Below are positions 1 to 16,660 of a stretch of 64,000 nt of DNA, piece after piece. The stretch comes from Branchiostoma floridae (lineage: Eukaryota; Chordata; Leptocardii; Amphioxiformes; Branchiostomatidae). Where the stretch lies: NCBI RefSeq assembly GCF_000003815.2, contig NC_049987.1, positions 20,578,547 to 20,642,546 on the forward strand. Direction: 5' to 3'. Under the pieces are notes generated by a model. The model was not told the origin of the DNA. It searched no databases and saw only the letters and a list, made by a program, of their open reading frames with translations. Made by a program: the position numbers and the translations under genes. How positions within the stretch are numbered: position 1 is the first letter of the stretch; every line of letters begins with the position of its first letter.

Positions 1-1320
1 TAGTAAGAGATATATAGATGGTCTCTATTAGTGAAATAATGTGATAGAAACCCCTTACCACATTATTTTACTAGTAAGAGATATATGGATGGTCTCTATT
101 AGTGAAATAATGTGATAGCGACCACTTACCACATTATTTTACTAGTAAGAGATATATGGATGGTCTCTATTAGTGAAACAATGTGATAGCAACCCCTTAT
201 CACATTATTTCACTAGTAAGAGATATATATAGATGGTCTCTATTAGTGAAATAATGTGATAGCAAACCCTTATCACATTATTTTACTAGTAAGAGATATA
301 TGGATGGTCTCTATTAGTGAAATAATGTGATAGCAACCCCTTACCACATTATTTTACTAGTAAGAGATATGTGGATGGTCTCTATTAGTGAAATAATGTG
401 ATAGCAACCCCTTACCACATTATTTTACTAGTAAGAGATATATGGATGGTCTCTATTAGTGAAATAATGTGATAGCATCTATTAGTGAAATAATGTGATA
501 GCAATCCCTTATCACATTATTTTACTAGTAAGAGATATATGGATGGTCTCTATTAGTGAAATAATGTGATAGCAACCCCTTATCACATTATTTCACTAGT
601 AAGAGATATATAGATGGTCTCTATTAGTGAAATAATGTGATAGCAACCCCTTATCACATTATTTTACTAGTAAGAGATATATAGATGGTCTCTATTAGTG
701 AAATAATGTGATAGCAACCCCTTATCACATTATTTCACTAGTAAGAGATATATGGATGGTCTCTATTAGTGAAATAATGTGATAGCAACCCCTTACCACA
801 TTATTTTACTAGTAAGAGATATATGGATGGTCTCTATTAGTGAAACAATGTGATAGCAACCCCTTATCACATTATTTCACTAGTAAGAGATATATAGATG
901 GTCTCTATTAGTGAAATAATGTGATAGCTACCCCTTATCACATTAATTTACTAGTAAGCGATATATAGATGGTCTCTATTAGTGAAATAATGTGATAGCA
1001 ACCCCTTATCATATTATTTCACTAGTAAGAGATGTTAAGATTGTATCTATTAGTGAAATAATGTGAGAGCACCCCACTATCACATTATTTTACTAGTAAG
1101 AGATTGTTAAATGGTCTCTATTAGTGAAATAATGAGATAGCAGCCCACTATCACATTATTTTACTAGTAAGAGATGTCGGTATATTAGTGAAATAATGTG
1201 ATAGCAACCCTTTATCCCATTATTTTACTAATAAAGGTTAAAAGATTGGTCTTAATTTGTGTCTACTAGAGAAAAAATGGGATAGCACCCCTCTATCACA
1301 TTATTTCACTAGTATATAGA
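1..1320. repeat. 71-bp palindromic satellite array (about 18 copies)
   Basis: Tandem units of about 71 bp run from the first base of the window to about 1320, so the array probably continues upstream. Each unit contains an almost perfect inverted repeat: tagtgaaataatgtgata, a short C-rich loop, then tatcacattatttcacta. A second weaker inverted pair flanks it (actagtaagaga and tctctattagt). A single unit could therefore fold almost completely, like a miniature foldback element. Units 1-13 are nearly identical. Units after about 1020 decay, and one partial duplication lies near 477. There are no unique spacers and no ORF. Confidence 0.93.
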
Positions 1321-1432
1321 CATTTATTGAAATAACCACTAAAAACCAAGTTATCACAACTTTTCCAACTATCACGTTTTCTGTCCTAAAATACTATTCA
1401 GGGCTAAATAAATGTGTTAAATAATCAAGTCT

Positions 1433-2510
1433 TGCAGCTGCTGTAAAGCTGCAGCCTGCTGCTGGATGATGCTGTCCTGGCTACTGACTGTCGCCTGTAG
1501 AGCTTCAACGGTGGCCTTAAGATCAGCTTCGGCCTGGAACTGTGTGAAAAAAAATCATTTAACTTCGAATGGAACTGTCTAGACATTAGGTACAACTGTA
1601 TGCTGATGTCTATGAACACCATTCTGTCCAAGTTCACCTGCTGTTGTTTTCAAAGTGTTCTTTCTTCCTTTCTTCACGTGCACTCGGTATGAGTTATGGT
1701 GTTGATTGTTATCTCAAAAGTATGTTCCCTGTCTCTTCTTATGAAATAAACATGACAACAAGGTTTAACAGGAACCGCAGGTACGTATCTGCTATATTCT
1801 ACCTGCATGGAGAGAAGTATAGGTGATCAATGAACATGTTGACGTCTATGTATGACCCTTGAGCTTTTAAGCTGCACGTTGCTAAGACGCCCAACGCATG
1901 TGTACAAATAGTCCAAGTTTCAGCGTCTTTTTTTGACGTCATTGTTGGTGATAGAGGGGTCATTCACTCTGTGAACAAGGTCGACGGAGTTTGTCCGAAA
2001 AAATTAGAGGTGTTATTTCCAGTGTTGAAAGCAAAGTGTTAGTTCTATAGTCTGTTTTAAAAGCAGATGTGTCTTCAGACCACATTATGTGTCCCATCAT
2101 TTGTATCTTACACCATTTCTTCCCTTGTTTACGTACGGGAAAAGATAACGCCACGTGGACCATACATACAGACGCGAAAGTTACGAAACCCATTTCTCAA
2201 TGGCAATACTTACTTGGGCCAGTTCTTGTTGTGCTAGTTGCTGCAGCTGTCCATCGAGGCTGTCTGTCCTGTTCTTCAGCTGATCAACCTGCCCCTCCAG
2301 GCTGAGCTGTGCATTCAGGTACAACAGGAGATGATCTAGAGCCGGACAGGACGGAGCTGGCTGAACCGGACAGTGTAGTGTAATTTGTCCAGTGACTTCA
2401 CCGTCTCCTCCTGCCGTCTCATGGTGGACTATCTCAGGGAGGTTCTTGACATTTGCTGCGCCCCCTTGTTGCAGAAGGGCGAGGAGAGCCAGAAGCACCA
2501 CCTTACTCAT
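1433..2510 (-). pseudogene. FReD lectin gene A, truncated (exon 1 plus start of coiled-coil exon)
   Basis: Exon 1 (2214-2510) encodes an intact secreted N-terminus, starting [17 protein letters not shown] and ending at a GTAAGT donor. The sequence is almost the same as in genes B and C. The coiled-coil exon starts at an acceptor with 1539 and encodes [15 protein letters not shown] and two or three heptads. Homology stops near 1433 and the frame meets a stop a few codons later. No fibrinogen exon follows: the next 110 bp are unrelated, then the palindromic satellite begins. Either the gene was cut off when the satellite expanded or inserted, or its FReD exons lie left of the window beyond the array. 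As it stands, the visible piece would make at most a short secreted peptide. Confidence 0.75.
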
Positions 2511-3627
2511 GGTGTAACGTCTTGTCAGAAATGGGTGGTGTGAGCCGTGTGGGGCAGTTATTAAGCACATTGTTGACCCAAGAAAAAGGGGATTGTCCAC
2601 AGCACATTCAAGACTGCCAGTGGACCGCTGGGGTGGAGAGTTGTCGAGTACTAATGGTTCTTAGTATCCATTAATGCCTCCTTGCCGAACGTAAGTTGGC
2701 CAGAATGGCACAAAAGTTTCCACAGCAATGACTAATGGATTGATTAATCGATTGATCGCATGTCACTTAAACACAGGTCGTAAATAAGTCGAATTGTAAA
2801 ACACGGTGGAGGGTATTTACCGAGTTTACCGCTCTGACAGCCTATAAAAGAACCACTTTTTTGTAATAGTATTTATCTAAAATACAGGTATACTGATTGA
2901 TATACAGGTCGTAGACAAGTCCAATTCTAAAACACGGGGAGAGGGTATTTACCGAGTTTACAGCACGCTCTGACAGCCTATAAAAGAACTTTTTTATTTT
3001 GTTAAGATCGCTAATAGTATTTATTTGAAATACAGGTAAAGTGATTAATAATAAACGTGTACTTTAGATTCTAAGTATGCTGTTAGTAAATATTAAACAG
3101 GAAACGTATGCGAAGACTTATGAATCAACGTTGGCTTAACAAAGTTCCAAGCGAAGAGCACCACTGTCGAACCAGTCTTTATTTCTTCGTGTTGGTCCAG
3201 CAACTGACATGTTTACAAAGTGTTGTACAATCGCGTCTGTTTGGATTGTTAAAAGTGGCCCAAGTAAGCTTTATGGCGCCATTGCAGTATTCGTAGTTTG
3301 AGTTAGCAGAGATGATGGGGAGTTAGAGGCATTTTGTACATACTTTACGGAGACATATGTTCCAAACAAACAAACTACACAAGTAGCTGTTAATCAGTTT
3401 TATTTTTCACCAATGCATGTTTCATGTTTTTAAGCAGTCATGCACAACTGTAATGCAAGTTAACCAATACTATAGCCTCTACCAATTACATCGTCATTTA
3501 AAATGCTTAGAGATTAAAACCTTTCTTACAAGATTGTAAACCACTTGCTATAGAAAATTCTATTTCACTAAATTACCTTAAATCACGGTTTGTTCGTTAA
3601 AAAAACGCAAGCCGAGACCAAGTGGAT
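2511..3627. other. Spacer between FReD genes A and B
   Basis: No gene is seen. The half next to gene A matches the 5' flanks of genes B and C (6698-7150 and 11077-11480). The half next to gene B matches their 3' flanks, including a shared stretch near 3230-3290 and 3410-3500. The spacer is thus part of the tandem duplication unit. It contains a local tandem duplication (2771-3045). Confidence 0.7.
2771..3045. repeat. Tandem duplication of about 135 bp in the 5' flank of gene A
   Basis: Two adjacent copies start with acaggtcgta and contain gggtatttaccgagtttac and gacagcctataaaaga. The spacers upstream of B and C carry a single copy, so this duplication is private to gene A. Confidence 0.75.
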
Positions 3628-6600
3628 CTAACGAGGCCTGATCTTCATCTCCGTGTGTTTGAGAGAATAGTACTGGCCCTTCCATAATCCCCAGTTCACC
3701 CCATCTGCAAAAGACTGATGAGGTCCACCATGGTACAGACCATTCAGGTTGGCTAGATGGCACCGGGCGTACCACCAGCCTCCCTTGAATGTCTGGGCGC
3801 AGTCGGTACTTTCATGAATATCATGTCTGTTATCCTTGGTTGAGAAGAGCATGGTTGAATGAACAGCCATGCCATCTCCTGAAATAAAATGAATTTTATC
3901 AAGACAACGTTTGAAGAAATACAACCATGTTAGCCTGCTTATTAGAATTATCAGACCAAATTCAAACTGCCCTTGGTGTCAAATTATGCTTTGCTATATA
4001 TTTATTCTTGTCATAGTATACACATTGTGGTGTTAAAGATGATTCCTCGAAATTTACTTGACCTCCAAGTGCCGCAAATGTTTTGAAAATGGAATGGAGT
4101 CATCTGAAGAATGACCAAAGTGCAGGAAAATAATACATGCTTGTTTCGTTATGTATCATTTTGATACATTGTTCTCAGTCATATAACAGTGAATGTATGC
4201 ATGTGTGCATGGAGTAGTAGTTCTTGTGGTCATACCTGCAGTTCCTGAGTATCCCCCCACAGTCAGCCTGTACAGGTGTCCTTCATCCTCCACACTAAAG
4301 TTGCTGTATTTGGCGTAGGCCGTGTTTCCCTCGAAGTCTTCTAGGTCCACCCTCAGCTCGTACCCTCCCTGTGCCGTCAGGCGGTGCAGGTTGTCATTGC
4401 CTGGTGAAAGGGAGTCCGACGGTGTTAGTAACTTATAGGTTTCTGTAGGAAATTATTGTTGAGATTAGACAACTTTGGCTAATAGATTATACGGTCAAAT
4501 GCACGAATCTGTCACCTACCAAGCCAGAATTCTCCTCCCAGGTCCCCAAACCCCGTCTTGTAGTTCTGCCAGTCCAGGTAGAAATCAACTGAGCCGTCCT
4601 TTCGCCTCTGGAACACCTGAGAGGTCAACAAACAGAACTTTTTCAGTAACAATGCATGAACACCAGACGAATATGTTATTTTTGCAACATTGGTGTTTTG
4701 CAATTCGTGTTGTAATAAGTGTGCCTTTGAACGCCGTTGTGCGTTAGAATGAATTCGTAAAACTCTAAAAATCATTCTCCGTTTCGATAGTGCTATTTTT
4801 GAACGCCACAGTTCTTTTTTTCGCTTTCAAAGCCATTGCTGATTGATAGACCACACTTTCATCTAGATTGTGTTGAAGCTGGTCAAAAGTTGAAATATTC
4901 AATACGTGAAGTACCGTCCATCCTCCCCCGTCAGTGTCCATGTCACAGTAGACACGGATGGGGCTTGTGACGTCTCCGGCTGGATAGAGGGTGTAGACCC
5001 CGCTCGTGTTATGGCCGCTGTTGAGAAGTTCACTGCAGGACTGAGGTCCGGTTACCTCGTCTGTGGACAGGTTGTAAATGTAGGTCAAATTATTACAGTT
5101 GGCAGGCTCAAAAGAAAGGTATCCTATTCTGGCTTTCATGTAAACTTCTACATCAATGATGTACAAACTGGGTGTCTACCTTGTCCCCCGACGACCAGGT
5201 TAGGACGATGGACTAAGGTGCACCCGGGAATTCCCGACCACTTTGAAATTCTAGCCGAGAGCTACTGACTTTTTCTGGCCCAGGGACCTTTAGAAATTGG
5301 TTGTCATCTGAACAAATATATCTCTTTAGCTTATCTCTCTTTACTTTGCTGAACTCTGGATTCAAACTACTCCTTACCTTCCAGGTGCTGGAGGTGCGAG
5401 ACACATTGCTGTAAAGTCGCCGCTTGTTGCTGCAGGGTTGTCTCCTGTTGCTGCAGGATTGTCTCCTGTTGCTGCAGGGTTGCATCCAGTTGCTGCAAGC
5501 TGCTGGCGTGCTGTTGGATCGTGGTGGCCTGTTGCTTATTGGTGGTCTCTAGTTGCTGCAAGCTGCTGACCTGTTGCTGATTGGTGGTCTCTAGTTGCTG
5601 CAACATGTTGGCTTGTTGCTGATTGGTGGTCTCTAGTTGCTGCAGAGTTCCCTGCAGCTGCTGTAAAGCTGCAGCCTGCTGCTGGATGATGCTGTCCTGG
5701 CTGCTGACTGTCGCCTGAAGAGCATCAAGGGTGGCCTTAAGATCAGCTTCGGCCTGGAACTGTATAAAGAAAACTCAATTTAACTTCGAATGAAACTTTT
5801 TAGACATTAGGTACAACTGTATAAACACCATTCTGTCCAAGTTCACCTGCTGTTGTTTTCAACGTGTTCTTTCTTTCTTTCTTTCTTTCTTTCTTCACGT
5901 GCACTCGGTATGCGTTAGTGTTGATAGATAATTTTATATTTCAAAAGTATGTTCCCTGTCTCTTCTTATGAAATGAATGTGAAAAAAAGTTTAACAGGAA
6001 CCGCAGACAAGTATCTGCTATGTTCTACCTGCATGAAGAGAAGGATATAGGTTATTAATGAACATGGTGACGTCTATGTATGGCCCCTGGGCTTTTAAGC
6101 TGCACGCGTTGCTAGGGCCCCCAACGCATGTGTACAAGGTGCCCAATATATAGCTTCGGCGTCTTTTTTCTGACGTCTCTGTTAAAAGACGTCTCTGCGA
6201 TAAAAGGATGATTCATTCTATGAACAAGGTCGATGGAGTTTGTCCAAAATTTAGCTCCAGTGTTGGAAGCAATACCATTTTGTGTTTCCCATCATTTGTA
6301 TGTTAAAACATTTCGTCCCTTGCTTACCTACAGGAAAAGATAATGTGACGTGGACCATATATACAGATTACGAAACCCTTTTCTCAATGGCAGTACTTAC
6401 TTCGGCCAGTTCCTGTTGAACTAGTTGCTGCAGCTGTCCATCGAGGCTGTCTGTCCTGTTCTTCAGCTGTTCAACCTGTCCCTCCAGACTGAGCTGTGCA
6501 TTCAGGTACAGCAGGAGATGATCTAGAGCCGGACAGGACGGAGCTGGCTGAGCCGGACAGTGCAGTGTAATCTGTCCAGTGACTTCACTGCCTCCTCCTG

Positions 6601-6697
6601 CCGTCTCATGGTGGACTATCTCAGGGAGGGTCTTGACGTTTGCTGCGCCCCCTTGTTGCAGAAGGGCGAGAAGAGCCAGAAGCACCATCGTACTCAT
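3628..6697 (-). CDS. FReD lectin gene B: secreted coiled-coil fibrinogen-domain protein, 445 aa
   Basis: Six exons: 6401-6697, 5378-5759, 4915-5060, 4520-4616, 4236-4400, 3628-3878. All junctions are GT-AG and the sum is 446 codons. Exon 1 (residues 1-99) has a signal peptide, a short Cys pair ([11 protein letters not shown]) and a glycosylation sequon NRT. Exon 2 (100-226) is a Gln-rich coiled coil with three NQQQ-type units, ending with Cys in LQQCVSH. The last four exons form a full FReD with the usual [27 protein letters not shown] and LNGLYHGG motifs. The family binds sugars or acetyl groups as oligomers outside the cell (ficolins, tachylectins, FREPs). The calcium loop reads STKDNRHD instead of the common DxDND, so calcium binding is doubtful. 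It belongs to a tandem array with A, C and D. The role in immunity is inference. Confidence 0.9.
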
Positions 6698-7901
6698 GGT
6701 GTACCGTCTTGTCAGAAATGGGTAGTGTGAGCCCTGTGGGGCCGTTATTCAGCACATTGTTGACCCAAGAAAAAAGAGGATTGTGCACAGCACATTCAAA
6801 ACTGCCAGTGGACCGCTGGGGGGAAGAGTTGTCGGGTACTAATGGTTCTTTGTCTCCATAAATGTCTCCTTGCCATTTGTAAGTTGGCCAAAATGGCACA
6901 AAGGTTTCCACGGCAATGACTAATGGATTGATTAATCGATTGATCGTATGTCAATTAAACACAGGTCGTAGATAAGTCGAATTGTAAAACACGGGGAGAG
7001 TGTATTTACCGAGTTTACAACACGCTCTGACAGCCTACAAAAGAACCGCTTTTATTTTGTTAAGATCGCTAATAGTATTTATTTGAAATACAGGTATAGT
7101 GATTAATAATAAATGTGTGTACTTTATATTCTAAATATGCTGTTGGTAAATATTTACAACAGAAAACGTGTATTTAAACGTTACGATGGCTTACCCAAAT
7201 TACAGCCGACGAGCACCACTGTCAAGGCAGTCTTTATTTCTTTGTGTTGGTTCAACAAATGACATGTTTACACAACCTTGCACAATCGCGTCTGTTTGGC
7301 TTGTTAAAAGTGGTCCAAGTAAGATTTAGGTCTACAGTTTAGTATTCGTAGTTTGAGTTAGGCTTAGGTCACATTTCCAAATCGGGGCCCGGCCGGGATG
7401 TTTTAAGAAACGAAAAATAAAAATGTATACCTAGAAATACACACATATCATGCCCATGGATCTTATTTTGACACTTTGTGTATTTTGATGTCTTTCATAT
7501 AATTCTTTTCGCTCCCGAAAGCTACCCGGCCGGGCCCCGGTTTGGAAATGTGACCTAAGCCTTAGCAGGGGTGATCGTGAGTTAGGTACATTTTGTACAT
7601 ACTTCCCGGAGACATGTTCCAAACGAACAGGACATATACATGTACATACACTGCAGCTGGTAATCAAGGTGTTATTTTTCACCAATGCATGTTTCATATT
7701 TTCAAGCAGTCATGCACATTGTGTAATACAAGTGAACCAATACTATAGCCTCTACCCATTACATCGTCATTTAAAGTGCTTAGAGATTAGAACTTTTCTT
7801 ACTAGATGGTAAACCACTTGCTATAGAAAATTCGATTTTGCTAAATTACCTTAAATCACGGTTTGATCGTAAATAAAAACGCAAGCCGGGACCAAGTGGA
7901 T
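6698..7901. other. Spacer between FReD genes B and C
   Basis: Homologous to the A-B and C-D spacers throughout, apart from a MITE at 7361-7561 that is absent from the other two. No gene is seen. Confidence 0.7.
7361..7561. mobile_element. MITE, PIF/Harbinger-like, flanked by TTA duplication
   Basis: A 201-bp element with inverted ends GGCTTAGGTCACATTTCC, followed by a GC-rich ggggcccggccggg block on both sides. It is flanked by TTA on both sides. The paralogous spacers at about 3300 and 11705 have the empty site with one TTA, which proves the insertion and the 3-bp target duplication. TWA duplications are typical of PIF/Harbinger elements. Diverged copies occur at 18975-19144 and 28529-28681. 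Confidence 0.9.
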
Positions 7902-11076
<3,175 letters not shown>

Positions 11077-12287
11077 GGTGTAACGTCTTGTCAGAAATGG
11101 GTAGTGTGAGCCGTGTGGGGCAGTTATTCAGCACATTGTTGATTCAAGAAAAAAGAGGATTGTGCACAGCACATTCAAGACTGCCGGTGGACCGCTGGGG
11201 TGGAGAGTTGTCGGGTACTAATGGTTCTTTGTCTCCATTAATGTCTCCTTGCCGAACGTAAGTTGGCCAGAATGGCACAAAAGTTTCCACGGCAATGACT
11301 AATGGATTGATTAATCGATTGATCGTATGTCACCTAAACACAGGTCGTAGATAAGTCGAATTGTAAAACACGAGGGGAGGTATTTACCGAGTTTACAACA
11401 TGCTCTGATAGCCTATAAAAACACTTTTATTGTATTAGTATTTATTTGAAATACAGGTATACTGATTAATAATAAACGTGTACTTTCTTAATATTGTGTT
11501 GTTAAATATTCAACAGGAAACATACACGTAGACGTGTGCTTACTTAAGTTCCAGCCGAAGAGCACCACTGTCGAACCAGTCTTTATTTCTTCGTGTTGGT
11601 TCAGCAACTGATATGTCTACACAGTGTTGTACAATCGCGTCCGTTTGGCTTGTTAAAAGTTGTCCAAGTAAGACTATGGGCGACAGTTCAGTATTCGTAG
11701 TTTGAGTTAGCATAAGTGATCGTGAGTTAGGTACATTTTGTACATACTCCCGGAGACATATGTTCCAAACGAACAGAACAAATACATATACATACACTGT
11801 AGCTGGTAATCAAAGTTTTATTATTCACCAGTGCATGTTTCATGTTTTCAAGCTGTCATGCACATTGTGATAATACAAGTAAACCATTACTATAGCCTCT
11901 ACCAATTACATCGTCATTTGAAGTGCTTAGAGATGAAAACTTTCCTTATTAGATTGCAAATAATTTGCTATGTGAAATTTGACACCTTTATCTTTAGACA
12001 TGGGAAATGTACTGCTCTTCATCTCCAACGGTGAATGATATATTGGCCTATTACTTTACTTTCCATTAACTTGTGGAAAGTCTTGTGACACCTCTCAAAT
12101 AAGTATTCTATTTATATCTCATTGTTTATGAGATGATTTCAGTATACAAATGAGTTTACGAACTGCCTTAGGAATTACTTAACAATTTTGTTAGGATATA
12201 TATATGATCATCGTCTCACACAGATGATAAACTGGCTTTTCTAGTGTTTAAATTGATTATTAGATCCCCAAACAGACAAGGGGAATC
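11077..12287. other. Spacer between FReD genes C and D
   Basis: The part next to gene C repeats the B and A flanks (11077-11480), and 11520-11960 matches the shared spacer, including the empty MITE site near 11705. The last 330 bp before gene D are unique AT-rich sequence. No gene is seen. Confidence 0.7.
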
Positions 12288-15403
<3,116 letters not shown>

Positions 15404-16585
15404 CGTGTTCCTGGCCAGAAATGGGCTATGTGATCCAAGCGGGACGTTATGTTGCCAGTGTTTACCAAAGAACCCCGACTGTTTTCTCTATACATACAAC
15501 TTCTGACGCGGTAAGTGCAAAGTTGTTCAGTATAAATGGATGTTTGTATCAACGGAACTTCCTTTACCTAAAAGTCTGTTGACAAGATAGACACATTGTT
15601 ACCATGACAACTATCCTGATACAAAGCGAATATTGCTTTAGGTTTAGATAGATTGATTTGAATCACTATGTTTAGAAAACCTCTTAACTTAAAAGTTTAG
15701 ATAAATTACTTTGAAATCAATTGTTTACAACAGTCTAACAACATTACTTTTAGCGTGCTATGCTCACTATACAGATAACTAACGTTGTAGCTACTGATGA
15801 CTAAGCTACTGTTTTAGACTCTGAACTCTACGGCTGAGCATGTTTGGTACGCAAATCCAATGTTCCCAAACACAGCTCGAATATGTCGCGTTCTCTTAAT
15901 TTGTCGTGTGTTTCTTGGTCAGACATCACCCAGACATATAAGGCATTTTATGAATCGGATGATAAAATTTACAGGCTGTGACAATTAAGCGGGAGAAAAT
16001 CTAATATTTTCATCTTGCGTTTCCTCAGTTTATTTTGTGTTTCTCGATCGGTGACTCCCCCAGGCTAGTAGAGACCATTATGCCTTGAATGACTAAATAA
16101 ATATTTGGTGGTGAAAGTCTGTGCGAAAATTCTCAATGTATTTTATTCATCATTTGATTAAGCAATTTAAAAGTAGCTCGGAAAGCTTACATTTAATCTG
16201 TTTTGTGTTTCTTGTCTTCAACTCATTCAGGCCAGACCAGGCTTGTAGGTTGTTGTAATATACATATGGAATCTCAACGAGACCATTATGCCTTCTTTTT
16301 AATACTGAATATACATTATATTAACCAGTGAAAGCCTGGTCAATATTCCCAAATGCAATTTACTCATATTCTCATAGATCTCGTAGCGTTCGTCAGGCCA
16401 GGTAGGAACGGTTGGTTCCATTTTAGGCCGGGACCCCGTCTTACGTCCCTTCCGAAAGACGATAGCAATCCCTTACAACATGTCCGAGCCGAGCCAACCC
16501 TGGGATTGAACTCATGCCCACAGATCCATGGAATTGGATTTTTTGATAAAGTCAACTCAAGAGCAACTAAAAATGTGGCATTCTA
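15404..16585. other. Spacer between gene D and the multi-pass membrane gene
   Basis: No gene is seen. Most of it is an array of decayed copies of the neighbouring gene's last-exon end (from about 15890), interrupted by a SINE at 16385-16540. Confidence 0.6.
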
Positions 16586-16660
16586 TCAATTTGTTTTGTG
16601 TTTCTTGTTGGTCGACTCGTCCAGACCAGAACAGGCCAGCAGGTTGTAGTAGTAGGTCAG
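15890..16660 (-). repeat. Tandem decayed copies of the terminal exon end of the membrane gene
   Basis: The coding end of the 16586-16840 exon contains tttgtgtttcttg followed by gactcgtccagaccag. Diverged copies of this block occur near 16199-16260, 16020-16080 and 15894-15960. They are separated by matching spacers that contain accattatgcctt. The apparent unit is 130-180 bp, and the copy next to the gene is lengthened by an inserted SINE. None of the older copies keeps an open frame. Confidence 0.6.
16385..16540 (-). mobile_element. tRNA-derived SINE fragment
   Basis: On the minus strand, a pol III B-box-like gagttcaatcccagg is followed about 40 bp later by cggaagggacgtaag and ggggtccc, the usual order of a tRNA-derived SINE body. 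It interrupts the exon-end repeat array. Confidence 0.5.

Noticed and set aside
1-1320. Regular 71-bp repeats as a CRISPR array
   Set aside because: There are no unique spacers between repeats; the whole unit repeats and the context is animal DNA. It is a satellite.
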